DNA from: Microbacteriaceae bacterium PS02070
Lineage (GTDB): Bacteria; Actinomycetota; Actinomycetes; Actinomycetales; Microbacteriaceae
Reading direction: 5' to 3'
DNA length: 64,000 nt
NCBI GenBank assembly: GCA_029959865.1
Contig: JASCPE010000002.1
Coordinates: 372,001-436,000 of the forward strand
The notes beneath the pieces were generated by a model, which made no database searches, was not told the origin of the DNA, and was given only the letters and a program-made list of their open reading frames with translations. Shown here piece after piece: positions 17,797-26,908 of the stretch. The first letter of the stretch is position 1. Each line of letters starts with the position of its first letter. The translations under genes were made by a program, and so were the position numbers.

Positions 17797-19541
17797 TGGC
17801 TACAGCGACGGAGCCGCGCCCCACGACGATTCCCCCACGCCAGGCGGCGTTGCTGAGTTCGTCCCGCACGGAGCAGAAGGGCAACATCCTCGTCAAGTGG
17901 ATCACGTCCACTGACCACAAGACGATCGGGTACATGTACCTGATCTCCTCGATGCTGTTCTTCCTGCTCGGCGGCGTGATGGCACTCATCATCCGCGCGG
18001 AGCTGTTCGAGCCCGGCATGCAGATCGTCCCCACGCGTGAGCAGTACAACCAGCTGTTCACGATGCACGGCACGATCATGCTGCTCATGTTCGCGACCCC
18101 GCTGTTCGCCGGCTTTGCCAATGCGATCCTTCCGCTGCAGATCGGCGCACCCGACGTCGCGTTCCCGCGTCTGAACGCCTTCGCATTGTGGCTGTTCCTG
18201 TTCGGCTCGATCATTGCCGTCTCGGGCTTCCTCACCCCGCAGGGTGCGGCAGCGTTCGGATGGTTCGCCTATCAGCCGCTCGCCAACCCCACGTTCTCTC
18301 CGGGTGTCGGTGGAAACCTCTGGATGCTCGGCCTCGGCATGAGCGGTTTCGGCACGATTCTCGGTGCCGTCAACTTCATCACGACGATCATCACGATGCG
18401 TGCGCCCGGAATGACGATGTGGCGTATGCCGATCTTCGCGTGGAACACGCTGGTGACGAGCATCCTGATCCTGATGGCTTTCCCGGTGCTGGCCGCGGCG
18501 ATCTTCGCCGCCGGTGCCGATCGCATTCTCGGTGCGCATATCTATGACTCCGCGAACGGTGGTGCGCTCCTGTGGCAGCACCTGTTCTGGTTCTTCGGTC
18601 ACCCTGAGGTGTACATCATCGCGCTGCCGTTCTTCGGCATCGTCTCCGAGATCCTCCCGGTCTTCAGCCGGAAGCCGATCTTCGGCTACCGCACACTCAT
18701 CTACGCGACCATCGCGATCGCCGCGCTGTCGGTCTCGGTGTGGGCGCACCACATGTACGTCACGGGCGCCGTGCTTTTGCCGTTCTTCGCGCTCATGACG
18801 ATGCTCATCGCGGTGCCCACGGGCGTGAAGATCTTCAACTGGATAGGAACGATGTGGCGGGGTTCCGTCACGTTCGAGACGCCGATGGTGTTCTCGCTCG
18901 GCTTCCTCGTGTCGTTCGTCTTCGGTGGTCTCACCGGCGTCATCCTGGCCTCGCCGCCTCTGGACTTCCACCTCTCCGACTCGTACTTCGTCGTCGCACA
19001 CTTCCACTACGTCGTGTTCGGCACGGTCGTCTTCGCGATGTTCGCCGGCTTCTACTTCTGGTGGCCCAAGTGGACAGGCAAGATGCTGAACGAGCGTCTC
19101 GGCATGATCCACTTCTGGCTCCTGTTCATCGGCTTCCATATGACCTTCCTCATTCAGCACTGGCTGGGCGTCGACGGTATGGTGCGCCGCTACGCGGACT
19201 ACTCGCCCGCGGACGGTTGGACCTGGCAGAACCAGATATCCACGATCGGTGCGATGGTCCTCGCGGTCTCGATGGTGCCGTTCTTCCTGAACGTCTGGAT
19301 CACCGCCCGGAAGGCGCCCAAGGTCGAGGTCAACGACCCCTGGGGCTACGGTGGCTCGCTGGAGTGGGCAACAAGCTGCCCGCCGCCGCGCCACAACTTC
19401 ACTTCGATCCCGCGTATCCGGAGCGAGCGGCCCGCGTTCGACCTCAACCACCCCGAGGCCGGACCCGATGTGGGTGTCGGCCCGGCCAAGGACGCACCGC
19501 AGGCCCCGGCTGTGGATCTCGCGGATGGAGAGGTGAAGTAA
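17796..19541 (+). CDS. ctaD: Cytochrome c oxidase subunit I
   Basis: Catalytic haem-copper subunit of aa3 oxidase that reduces O2 and pumps protons. The 581-aa product has 12 predicted helices, the haem a ligand in [10 protein letters not shown], the CuB His with cross-linked Tyr in FGHPEVYII, the CuB pair in WAHHMYVTG, and the haem a3/a ligands in [11 protein letters not shown]. Starts one nt into the ctaC stop and is followed immediately by ctaF. Confidence 0.98.
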   Translation: MATATEPRPTTIPPRQAALLSSSRTEQKGNILVKWITSTDHKTIGYMYLISSMLFFLLGGVMALIIRAELFEPGMQIVPTREQYNQLFTMHGTIMLLMFATPLFAGFANAILPLQIGAPDVAFPRLNAFALWLFLFGSIIAVSGFLTPQGAAAFGWFAYQPLANPTFSPGVGGNLWMLGLGMSGFGTILGAVNFITTIITMRAPGMTMWRMPIFAWNTLVTSILILMAFPVLAAAIFAAGADRILGAHIYDSANGGALLWQHLFWFFGHPEVYIIALPFFGIVSEILPVFSRKPIFGYRTLIYATIAIAALSVSVWAHHMYVTGAVLLPFFALMTMLIAVPTGVKIFNWIGTMWRGSVTFETPMVFSLGFLVSFVFGGLTGVILASPPLDFHLSDSYFVVAHFHYVVFGTVVFAMFAGFYFWWPKWTGKMLNERLGMIHFWLLFIGFHMTFLIQHWLGVDGMVRRYADYSPADGWTWQNQISTIGAMVLAVSMVPFFLNVWITARKAPKVEVNDPWGYGGSLEWATSCPPPRHNFTSIPRIRSERPAFDLNHPEAGPDVGVGPAKDAPQAPAVDLADGEVK

Positions 19542-19976
19542 GTGAAGACCAACATTAACCTCTGGTGGATTCTCACCTGGTTCTTCCTCCTCTGCGCCGT
19601 GGTCTACACGGGCTGGAGCATCCTGGCCCATCCGGATCTGCCGTGGTACAACGGCATCGAGTGGGTCGGCTCAACGGCGCTTCTGTTCACCGTCTTCATG
19701 GGTGCGATGATCGCGTTCTACGTCGGTCGAGTACACAAGGCACAGGGCGGTGAACTGCCCGAGGACACCCTGACGGCGGACATCGACGATGGTGAGCCCG
19801 AGGTCGGCGAGTTCAGCCCATGGTCCTGGTGGCCGCTGGTCCTCGCCTTCTCCGCGGCCATCGCGATGATCGGCCTGGCCGTGGGCCAGTTCATGATCCC
19901 GATCGGCTTCGCCATCTTCATCGTCGCGATCGTCGGCTGGGTCTACGAGTATTACCGCGGCTACTTCGCCCGCTGA
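19542..19976 (+). CDS. ctaF: Cytochrome c oxidase subunit IV (actinobacterial type)
   Basis: Small structural subunit of the actinobacterial aa3 oxidase. The 144-aa product has four hydrophobic helices (about 6-27, 41-60, 91-110, 115-135) with an acidic loop in the middle. GTG start abuts the ctaD stop. Assignment rests on position and topology, as this subunit is found only in actinobacteria. Confidence 0.93.
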   Translation: MKTNINLWWILTWFFLLCAVVYTGWSILAHPDLPWYNGIEWVGSTALLFTVFMGAMIAFYVGRVHKAQGGELPEDTLTADIDDGEPEVGEFSPWSWWPLVLAFSAAIAMIGLAVGQFMIPIGFAIFIVAIVGWVYEYYRGYFAR

Positions 19977-19983
19977 GTCGATC

Positions 19984-20775
19984 GTGCTGTCGCTGAAAGC
20001 GGCGGCGTGCTCGAATGTCGGGCGGGTCCGCCACGTCAACCAAGACGCCGCCTTCACGGCGCCCTGGGCGGTCGGCGTTGCCGACGGCGTGGGGGGTGGC
20101 CCGGCAGGCGAGCTCGCGTCCGCCGCGTTCATCCACCGGCTCACGTCTGGCGCCCAGCTGTGCGAGGGTATGGACGCGCTGCTTCGTCGAATCCGAATCG
20201 CCAACTGGGATCTCGCGGCCCACACTCGTCGCGATCCGGCACTGCGGGGAATGGCGACCACCTACACAGGCCTCTGGCTGAGCGAGGCGGATGGTCTCCT
20301 CCTCGCTCACGCCGGAGACTCGCGCGCGTACCTTGTCCGCGACGGCGTGATGCGGCGTCAGACGAGAGATGACTCGCTCGTTCAGGCTCTCGTTGACCGG
20401 GGAATCTTGACGGCTGAGGAAGCCGGTGTCCACCCCAACCGGAATGTCATCACGTCATCCCTCCGCGGCGACGACCGCGACATGGTCGTTGTGACTCCCG
20501 TATCGGCCAGGATGGGCGACCGATGGTTCCTGTGCAGCGATGGCATTACGGACTACGTGCCGGACGCCCTGATCGCTCAGCTTCTCCACGATACGTCGGA
20601 GGCTGCACAGGCGGCCGAGGCCCTCGTTGAGCTCGCGTTGGAGGCCGGCACACGCGATAACGTCACCGCGGTCGTCTGCGACGTCGTGCGCGGTTCATCT
20701 CTCGGTCCGGCGGTCTACGCCGGCGCTGCCGCGGAGCGTTTCGCCGAGCGTCTGGACGACCTCTCGACCGCCTGA
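19984..20775 (+). CDS. PP2C family serine/threonine phosphatase
   Basis: Metal-dependent protein phosphatase. The 263-aa soluble product retains the PPM motifs: RHVNQDAAF, VADGVGGGPAGE with metal Asp, AGDSRAYLVR, WFLCSDGITDYV and DNVTAVV. It lacks the transmembrane segment and extracellular tail of PstP, so it is a separate cytoplasmic enzyme. It starts 7 nt after the ctaF stop and may be cotranscribed with the oxidase genes. The substrate is unknown. Confidence 0.93.
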   Translation: MLSLKAAACSNVGRVRHVNQDAAFTAPWAVGVADGVGGGPAGELASAAFIHRLTSGAQLCEGMDALLRRIRIANWDLAAHTRRDPALRGMATTYTGLWLSEADGLLLAHAGDSRAYLVRDGVMRRQTRDDSLVQALVDRGILTAEEAGVHPNRNVITSSLRGDDRDMVVVTPVSARMGDRWFLCSDGITDYVPDALIAQLLHDTSEAAQAAEALVELALEAGTRDNVTAVVCDVVRGSSLGPAVYAGAAAERFAERLDDLSTA

Positions 20776-20784
20776 TCGCATCTT

Positions 20785-21201
20785 CTACCCGGCGTCCTCA
20801 CGGACGACCATGACGAGGCGGTCGAAGACTCGTGCGGCGGGGCCCGCTTCGGTCTCGGTGGGGAGCCCCTCACGCACCCAGTACTCGTAGCCGCCGATCA
20901 TCTCCCGCACCTCGTATCCGCGCTTCGCGAACTCGAGTGCGCCTTTCGCACCCGCATTGCATCCCGGACTCCAGCAGTAGACGACGACGGGCGTGCCCTG
21001 GGGCGCGACCTCTTCCGCCCGTGCGGCGATGTCGTGGTAGGGGAGGTGCACGGCACCGGCCGCGTGCCCCTGCGCCCAGGCTTCAGCGCTGCGGACGTCA
21101 ACCAGTGCGAAGTCCGCCCCGTCCTTCTGTGCCTGGTAGACGTCGGAGGCATCCGTCTCGTGGGTGAGCTTAGCGGCGAAGAACTCGAGGGCAGTGGTCA
21201 T
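20785..21201 (-). CDS. Rhodanese-like domain protein
   Basis: Single-domain rhodanese of 138 aa, a possible sulfur transferase. Motifs: ALVDVRSAEAWAQGH, VHLPYHDI and the active-site loop VVVYCWSPGCNAG with the catalytic Cys in CWSPGC. The loop is of the small type. Leaderless promoter: TAGTCT followed by six nt and the ATG. It is convergent with the PP2C gene, leaving 9 nt between stops. Confidence 0.93.
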   Translation of the reverse strand: MTTALEFFAAKLTHETDASDVYQAQKDGADFALVDVRSAEAWAQGHAAGAVHLPYHDIAARAEEVAPQGTPVVVYCWSPGCNAGAKGALEFAKRGYEVREMIGGYEYWVREGLPTETEAGPAARVFDRLVMVVREDAG

Positions 21202-21207
21202 GTCCTG

Positions 21208-21213
21208 AGACTA
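21208..21213 (-). promoter_or_regulatory. -10 box of the rhodanese gene (leaderless)
   Basis: On the - strand TAGTCT, then CAGGAC, then the ATG at 21201. Confidence 0.6.
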
Positions 21214-21224
21214 GGAGACCACGC

Positions 21225-21263
21225 AAAAGGCGAGGGTGGCGATTGCGCCAACCCCCGCCTTTT
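21225..21263 (-). terminator. Terminator after qcrB
   Basis: AAAAGGCGAGGGT (21225-21237) and ACCCCCGCCTTTT (21251-21263) pair over 13 positions with a 13-nt loop. On the - strand the single non-Watson-Crick position is a G-U pair, and the stem ends in a U run, so it most likely ends the ctaE-qcrCAB transcript. Confidence 0.75.
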
Positions 21264-21279
21264 GACGGTCAAAGACCCG

Positions 21280-23112
21280 TTAGGACTTCTTTGCGCCGTC
21301 CTCGTCCTCATCGTCCTTCTTGACGATGGTGGAGGGGCGGTTCGCAGTCTCGCCGACACGCTCCTCAGGAGCGGCGTGCAGCGGGGCATCGGGGACACCC
21401 GCGCGGTCGTGGGCGCCCTGGATCTCGGCAGTCTCGGCGGCCTCGTGGGCTTCCACCTCGTGGTGGTGGTGTGCGTCCGCTGCATCGAGCTCGGCCTGAG
21501 TGACGGGGACGAGGCGGTCCTCGAAGAACCACCGCGAGATAGACGCGCGAAGGTTCTCGTGCCACGGAATGCGGCCCTGATCGTTGGGGCGAACCACCAG
21601 CGGTGCGCTCGTCTCATAATCGATGAGCTTGACCCGCTCATAGGCGTCTACGGGCTGGTGAACCTCGATGTACTCGCCACCGGGAAGCCGGACGATACGC
21701 CCGGACTCATAGCCGTGCAACGCGATCTCGCGGTCCTTCTTCTGCAGTGCGATGCAGATGCGCTTCGTGATGAAGTAGACCGCGATCGGGCCGAGGATCA
21801 GCAGCGCCTGGAGGGCATGGATAACCCCCTCCATCGACACGTGGAAGTGGGTGGCGATGAGGTCGGACGATGCAGCCGCCCACAGCACTGCGTAGAAGAA
21901 GACACCCGCAGCACCGATCGCGGTGCGCGTCGCCGCCTGACGGGGGCGCTGGGCGATGTGGTGCTCTCGCTTGTCGCCGGTGATCCACGCCTCGATGAAG
22001 GGGTAGAACATCACGAGAAGGATGAATACGACAAGGACGAGAATGGGCGCCAGGATGTTGAACGACCACGTGTGGTCGAGCCAGACGAACTCCCAGTGCG
22101 GTGGCACGAGTCGAAGGGCACCATCGGCGAACCCGATGTACCAGTCCGGCTGGGTGCCGGCGGACACAGGGGAGGGGTCATAGGGTCCGTAGTTCCAGAT
22201 CGGGTTGATCTGGAACAGCGAGGCGATCAGCACGATGACGCCGAAGGTCAGGAAGAAGAACCCGCCCATCTTCGTCATGTACACGGGCATCATCGGGTAA
22301 CCCACGACGTTGTCGTTCGTGCGGCCGGGGCCGGCGAACTGCGTGTGCTTGTTGACGATCATCAGCATCAGGTGCAGCGCCAAGAATGCGATGAGGATCA
22401 ACGGCAACAGCAAGATGTGGAGCGTGTACAGGCGACCGACGATGTCGGTGCCGGGAAACTCCCCACCGAACAGCAGGAAGGAGATCCACGTGCCGACGAG
22501 GGGGAATCCCTTCACCATGCCGTCGATGATGCGGAGACCATTGCCCGAGAGCAGGTCATCGGGAAGGGAGTAGCCGGTGAATCCTTCACCCATCGCGAGA
22601 ACGAAGAGGATGAATCCGATGACCCAGTTCAGCTCGCGCGGCTTGCGGAATGCACCGGTGAAGAACACGCGCAGCATGTGGACACCGATGCCCGCGACGA
22701 ACACGAGCGCGGCCCAGTGGTGGATCTGCCGCACGAGGAGGCCACCGCGGATATCGAACGAAATCTGCAGGGTCGAATCCATCGCGGCCGACATGGCAAC
22801 GCCGCGCATGAGCGGGTAGGCGCCGTCGTAGTGGACCTCGGCCATCGAGGCCTGGAAGAAGAACGTGAGGAACGTCCCCGACAGGAGGACGACCACGAAG
22901 CTCCACAGCGCGATCTCACCGAGCATGAAGGACCAGTGGTCCGGGAAGATCTTGCGGCCGAGCTCCTTGACGAGGCCGGAAAGGCTGGTGCGCTCGTCGA
23001 GGTAGTTGGCCGCGCCGCGTACGAAGCGCCCGCCGAGAGGCTTCTCGTCGGGACGCTCACCGCGAACGGCCGATGCGTCAGCGGCCACTTCGGTTTCGTG
23101 GACGGTACTCAA
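21280..23112 (-). CDS. qcrB: Cytochrome bc1 complex cytochrome b subunit
   Basis: Dihaem cytochrome b of the menaquinol:cytochrome c reductase. The 610-aa product has the actinobacterial long form with an extended charged C-terminus of about 140 residues. Haem-ligand helices are visible as GLLVRQIHHWAALVFVAG and HILLLPLILIAFLALHLM. ATG overlaps the qcrA stop by 4 nt. It is the last gene of ctaE-qcrC-qcrA-qcrB. Confidence 0.97.
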   Translation of the reverse strand: MSTVHETEVAADASAVRGERPDEKPLGGRFVRGAANYLDERTSLSGLVKELGRKIFPDHWSFMLGEIALWSFVVVLLSGTFLTFFFQASMAEVHYDGAYPLMRGVAMSAAMDSTLQISFDIRGGLLVRQIHHWAALVFVAGIGVHMLRVFFTGAFRKPRELNWVIGFILFVLAMGEGFTGYSLPDDLLSGNGLRIIDGMVKGFPLVGTWISFLLFGGEFPGTDIVGRLYTLHILLLPLILIAFLALHLMLMIVNKHTQFAGPGRTNDNVVGYPMMPVYMTKMGGFFFLTFGVIVLIASLFQINPIWNYGPYDPSPVSAGTQPDWYIGFADGALRLVPPHWEFVWLDHTWSFNILAPILVLVVFILLVMFYPFIEAWITGDKREHHIAQRPRQAATRTAIGAAGVFFYAVLWAAASSDLIATHFHVSMEGVIHALQALLILGPIAVYFITKRICIALQKKDREIALHGYESGRIVRLPGGEYIEVHQPVDAYERVKLIDYETSAPLVVRPNDQGRIPWHENLRASISRWFFEDRLVPVTQAELDAADAHHHHEVEAHEAAETAEIQGAHDRAGVPDAPLHAAPEERVGETANRPSTIVKKDDEDEDGAKKS

Positions 23113-24188
23113 TGGCGCTCCCAGAAGCTCGGGCCGACAGGCTCAGTGAAGTCGCGGCGGGCGACGAGGTAGCCCTCGGAATCGACGGTGATGGGCAACT
23201 GCGGCAGCGGACGAGCGGCGGGGCCGAAGATGACCTTGGCGTGGTCGGTCACGTCGAACTGCGATTGGTGACACGGGCACAGCAGGTGGTGCGTCTGCTG
23301 CTCGTACAACGCCACGGGGCAGCCGACGTGGGTGCACACCTTCGAGTAAGCGACGATGCCGTTGTACGACCAGTCCTTGCGATCCTCGGACTCGATGAGC
23401 TGCTCGGGGAGCAGACGCATGAGCAGAACGATCGCCTTCGCCTTCTCCTCGAGGTAGCCATCGTGGTGGCTCAGGCTCGCCAGCTCCTCGGGAATGACGT
23501 GGACGGCGGAGCCGAGCATGACGTCCGCGGCGCGGATCCGCTCACCGCTCGGGTCATGTGCGAGGTAGGACCCCTCCTTCCACATCGTGTGGCTGAGGAG
23601 GTACACGGGGTCGCCGGCGTGCGGGTCAGCCTCAGATGACTGGGGAGCGAGACCGCGGAAAAGTGTGATGCCCGGAAGAATCGAAGCCGCCAGCGCTGCG
23701 AACAGCGACCCACGGATGGCGGTACGGCGGCCGAATCCGGACTCTTCGTTCGCGTCACGGAATGCCTGAACGGCGGCTTCGCGGGTCGCGTCGCGCCCAC
23801 GGGTCGCGTGACGGGGCTCGATGAACTCCTTGTCCGACATGACGGCCTTGGACCAGTGGATCGCGCCGATTCCGATTGCCAGCAGCGCGAGGGCGATCCC
23901 GAGTCCGACGAACATGTTGTTGTAGCGGATCGAGGTCATCTGCTGGTCCTCGATGGGGAACAGCATGTACGCCGCGATCGCCCAGATGCTGCCGGCGACG
24001 GACAGGTAGAAGAGTGTGTACACCGTGCGGACGGCGCGCTTCATCGCGGCCGGATCCTTGTCGGTGATCCGCTGGCGGTGCGGGGGAAGACCGGGGTTTA
24101 CGGGCGGGTCGTTGTTGATGACAGCCAGCCCCGACGACGGCTTCCAGGATTCCCGCTCGTGTTCGAGAGCGTTGTCCTCGTGTGCCAT
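23109..24188 (-). CDS. qcrA: Rieske iron-sulfur subunit of bc1 complex
   Basis: 2Fe-2S protein of complex III. The 359-aa product has a long N-terminus, three predicted helices (about 56-76, 92-113, 160-180) as in actinobacterial QcrA, and the cluster motifs CTHVGC and CPCHQSQFD near residues 283-306. ATG preceded by GGAG. Coupled to qcrB by a 4-nt overlap. Confidence 0.97.
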   Translation of the reverse strand: MAHEDNALEHERESWKPSSGLAVINNDPPVNPGLPPHRQRITDKDPAAMKRAVRTVYTLFYLSVAGSIWAIAAYMLFPIEDQQMTSIRYNNMFVGLGIALALLAIGIGAIHWSKAVMSDKEFIEPRHATRGRDATREAAVQAFRDANEESGFGRRTAIRGSLFAALAASILPGITLFRGLAPQSSEADPHAGDPVYLLSHTMWKEGSYLAHDPSGERIRAADVMLGSAVHVIPEELASLSHHDGYLEEKAKAIVLLMRLLPEQLIESEDRKDWSYNGIVAYSKVCTHVGCPVALYEQQTHHLLCPCHQSQFDVTDHAKVIFGPAARPLPQLPITVDSEGYLVARRDFTEPVGPSFWERH

Positions 24189-24224
24189 GGTGCTCCTTGC
24201 CTCAGTTCCTCGTCAGGGGGGTTA

Positions 24225-25034
24225 TCAGTTCGATTTCGCCGTGATCCATACGGTGATGGCGATCAGCGCCCCGATACCGAAGATCCAGATGAACAGACCC
24301 TCCGAAACCGGCCCCAGCGATCCGAGGGTGAACCCACCGGGTGCGGGCGCGTCCTGCTGATACAGCAGCGCGGCGATGATGTTCTTCTTCTCCTCCGGGG
24401 TGAGCGTGAGGTCATTGAACACCGGCATGTTCTGCGGGCCGGTCGCCATGGCTGCGTAGATGTGCAGCGCGCTCGTGTTCTGAATCGGCGGTGCCCACTT
24501 GCCTTCGGTCAGTGCGCCACCGGCAGCGGCCACGTTGTGGCACATTGCGCAGTTGATGCGGAAGAGCTCGGCACCCTCGGCCAGGCCGTCCTCGGTAGCC
24601 GGCTCACCGTTGATGAACTCGTCATCCGGGTATGTCGGCCCCGGTGCTTCGGACTGCACCCACGCGGCGATCGCGAGGATCTGGTCCTGCGTGAACTGGA
24701 CAGGCTTCTGGGGTGCCTGCGGTCCGGCCATCTGCAGCGGCATACGACCGGTCGCCATCTGGAACTCGACGGAGAGTTCACCAGCGCCGTACAGCGACGG
24801 TCCGTCTTCCGTGCCTTCGAGGTTCATCCCGTGGCAGGTGGCGCAGTTGGCCTGGAAGAGCTTCTTGCCGTCCTCGAGCGTGAGGGTGGTCTCGGTCGAG
24901 GAGGTGTCGGTCGCGGCGACCGCGGAGGAGACCCCCGCGTACGCGCCGCCGGTGACAAGCAGCCCCGCGACGATCAGGGCAGCTGCAGCCCATTTGCTGC
25001 GGCGTCCGGCGCGACCTGTGGCCTTCGATGACAT
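24225..25034 (-). CDS. qcrC: Dihaem cytochrome c (cytochrome cc) QcrC
   Basis: Membrane-anchored cytochrome that replaces soluble cytochrome c and wires complex III to complex IV in actinobacterial supercomplexes. The 269-aa product has an N-terminal hydrophobic segment (WAAAALIVAGLLVTGGAYAG), two haem-binding motifs, CATCH and CAMCH, and a C-terminal transmembrane helix (GLFIWIFGIGALIAITVWI). Located between ctaE and qcrA in the canonical order. Confidence 0.97.
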   Translation of the reverse strand: MSSKATGRAGRRSKWAAAALIVAGLLVTGGAYAGVSSAVAATDTSSTETTLTLEDGKKLFQANCATCHGMNLEGTEDGPSLYGAGELSVEFQMATGRMPLQMAGPQAPQKPVQFTQDQILAIAAWVQSEAPGPTYPDDEFINGEPATEDGLAEGAELFRINCAMCHNVAAAGGALTEGKWAPPIQNTSALHIYAAMATGPQNMPVFNDLTLTPEEKKNIIAALLYQQDAPAPGGFTLGSLGPVSEGLFIWIFGIGALIAITVWITAKSN

Positions 25035-25056
25035 GAAAGTACTCAGCTCCGCTCGG

Positions 25057-25701
25057 TTACTTGACGAAGTAGATGACGGCGAACAGGATGACCCACACGA
25101 CGTCGACGAAGTGCCAGTAATAGGACACGACGATCGCGGAGGTGGCCTCCTTATGGCCGAAGTTGCGGACCGCGAACGCGCGGCCGATGACCAGGAGGAA
25201 GGCGATCAGACCGCCGGTGACGTGGATGGCGTGGAAGCCGGTCGTCAGATAGAACGCCGACGCATACGAATCCGCGCCGATCGGCATCCCTTCGTACACG
25301 AGGGTGGCGTACTCCCACACCTGGCCGGAGACGAAGACGGCACCCATCAGGAAGCTGAGGAAGAACCACTCGACCATCCCCCACTGGCGGAACTGCCAGA
25401 AGGTTCCGGTGCGATGCGGACGCATCTTCTCCGCCGCGAAAACTCCAGCCTGCGCGGTGAAAGACGACAACACCAGGATGAGGGTGTTGACCGCCGCGAA
25501 GGGGATGTTGAGCAGTTCGGTACGGTCGGCCCACAACTCCGGAGAGGTGTTGCGCAACGTGAAGTAGATCGCGAACAGGCCCGCGAAGAACATGACTTCA
25601 CTGCCGAGCCAGACGATCGTTCCGACCGCTACCGGGTCGGGTCGCTTGACCGACCGGTAGGCCTGGGAATGGGTGGGTGCGCTCGTCGTCACGTTCCCCA
25701 T
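25057..25701 (-). CDS. ctaE: Cytochrome c oxidase subunit III
   Basis: Structural subunit of aa3 oxidase with five predicted helices in a 214-aa actinobacterial-type protein. Motifs: [22 protein letters not shown] and [17 protein letters not shown]. Two starts are possible. ATG 25701 gives [13 protein letters not shown] 25692 (fourth codon) lies 7 nt after a CATAAT -10-like box and would be leaderless, giving MTTSAPT, which looks more like the family. First gene of the ctaE-qcrCAB operon. Confidence 0.96.
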   Translation of the reverse strand: MGNVTTSAPTHSQAYRSVKRPDPVAVGTIVWLGSEVMFFAGLFAIYFTLRNTSPELWADRTELLNIPFAAVNTLILVLSSFTAQAGVFAAEKMRPHRTGTFWQFRQWGMVEWFFLSFLMGAVFVSGQVWEYATLVYEGMPIGADSYASAFYLTTGFHAIHVTGGLIAFLLVIGRAFAVRNFGHKEATSAIVVSYYWHFVDVVWVILFAVIYFVK

Positions 25702-25705
25702 TATG
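25700..25705 (-). promoter_or_regulatory. Possible -10 box of ctaE-qcrCAB
   Basis: CATAAT on the - strand, overlapping the upstream ATG of ctaE and 7 nt before the in-frame GTG at 25692. If used, the GTG is the true start. Confidence 0.4.
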
Positions 25706-25757
25706 TCTGAAATCGCAGCGTGGTTTCTGCATCACTGAAGGTGGTTTGCCTGCGCAA

Positions 25758-25776
25758 GTCGGTTAGGTGAACCTAA
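25758..25776. promoter_or_regulatory. Putative IdeR/DtxR iron box between ctaE and trpD
   Basis: GTCGGTTAGGTGAACCTAA matches the remembered IdeR/DtxR consensus TTAGGTTAGGCTAACCTAA at 15 of 19 positions, counted by eye. It contains the perfect palindrome TTAGGT GA ACCTAA (25763-25776). It lies about 65 nt upstream of the predicted ctaE start and just upstream of the trpD promoter. Which gene it controls is not evident. Confidence 0.55.
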
Positions 25777-25810
25777 GCAGCGGGCTGAATGGGCGCTGGG
25801 AAAGTCCCAT

Positions 25811-25816
25811 TAGGAT
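25811..25816 (+). promoter_or_regulatory. -10 box of trpD
   Basis: TAGGAT, 8 nt before the ATG at 25825, implying a leaderless or near-leaderless mRNA. Confidence 0.5.
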
Positions 25817-25824
25817 CATCATTC

Positions 25825-26877
25825 ATGGCGGAGTTGACCTCGTGGCCCGAAATCCTCACCAAGCTTCTGGACGGAGACGACCTCGCTGTCTCCGAATCCA
25901 CCTGGGCAATGCGCCAGGTCATGGCGGGCGAGGCAACCCCCTCACAGCTGGCCGCGCTCCTGATCGCCCTCCGGGCGAAGGGTGAGACGGTCGATGAGAT
26001 CGTCGGATTTCGGGATGCGATTCTCGAGGCAGCGGTCCCGCTTCCGATCCGCAGTGATGTGCTCGACATCGTCGGTACCGGCGGAGATCGTCACCGAACC
26101 GTGAACATTTCCACCACCGCGTCGGTCATTGCCTCCGCGGCCGGTATTCCCGTCGTCAAGCACGGCAATCGTGCCGCCAGCTCAGCCTCGGGCGCCTCTG
26201 ACGTGCTCGGCGCGCTCGGTGTCGATCTGTCGCTGGGAGCCGATCGCGTCGCTCAGGTGCTCGACGAGGTGGGGATCACGTTCGTCTTCGCCGCGGCGTT
26301 TCACCCCGGCTTCCGCCACGCGGGGCCCACGCGCGCCGAGCTCGGCATCCCGACCGTGTTCAACTTCCTCGGACCGTTGGCAAATCCCGCGCGTGCGGAG
26401 GCGAACGCTGTCGGCGTGGCTCAACTCGACCGCGTACCGCTGATCACCGGCGTCTTCCGCAACCGCGGTGCGACGGCGCTGGTCTTCCGCGGGGACGACG
26501 GACTGGACGAACTGACCACGACCGGGCACAGCCGCGTGTGGGAAGTGTCGCGTGGCGACATTCACGATCACGATCTCGACCCGCGCGACCTCGGTCTCCC
26601 GACGGCTTCTCTCGACGACCTTCGCGGCGGAGATGCCGCGCACAATGCCGCGGTGGTCCGCTCGGTGCTGGCCGGCGACCAGGGGCCGGTGCGCGACATC
26701 GTGCTCCTCAATGCCGCGGCCGGCATCGTCGCATACCGGCTTTCTCAGGACGCGGCTCAGGTGCAGCGCCCGATCCTCGAGCGCTTGGCCGAAGGGCTCG
26801 AGCAGGCGGCCGCGGCCGTGGACTCGGGAGCGGCCGAGAAGCGTCTCGACGACTGGGTCCGCGCCACTCGAGCGTGA
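25825..26877 (+). CDS. trpD: Anthranilate phosphoribosyltransferase
   Basis: Transfers phosphoribose from PRPP to anthranilate in tryptophan synthesis. The 350-aa product has the PRPP motif IVGTGGDRHRTVNIST, KHGNRAASSASGASDVLGALG and FNFLGPLANPARA. ATG 25825 is preferred to an upstream ATG at 25789 because of the -10 position and family length. No other trp genes are nearby; an isolated trpD divergent from ctaE-qcrCAB is a known actinobacterial arrangement. Confidence 0.96.
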   Translation: MAELTSWPEILTKLLDGDDLAVSESTWAMRQVMAGEATPSQLAALLIALRAKGETVDEIVGFRDAILEAAVPLPIRSDVLDIVGTGGDRHRTVNISTTASVIASAAGIPVVKHGNRAASSASGASDVLGALGVDLSLGADRVAQVLDEVGITFVFAAAFHPGFRHAGPTRAELGIPTVFNFLGPLANPARAEANAVGVAQLDRVPLITGVFRNRGATALVFRGDDGLDELTTTGHSRVWEVSRGDIHDHDLDPRDLGLPTASLDDLRGGDAAHNAAVVRSVLAGDQGPVRDIVLLNAAAGIVAYRLSQDAAQVQRPILERLAEGLEQAAAAVDSGAAEKRLDDWVRATRA

Positions 26878-26908
26878 CGCCACTCATGCCAGGGCGCATG
26901 CTGGAGGG

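Noticed and set aside
17754..19631. 625-codon open frame on the - strand
   Set aside because: Antisense of ctaD, whose helices and metal ligands are intact.
21034..23172. 712-codon open frame on the + strand
   Set aside because: Antisense of qcrB and the rhodanese gene; low-complexity composition only.
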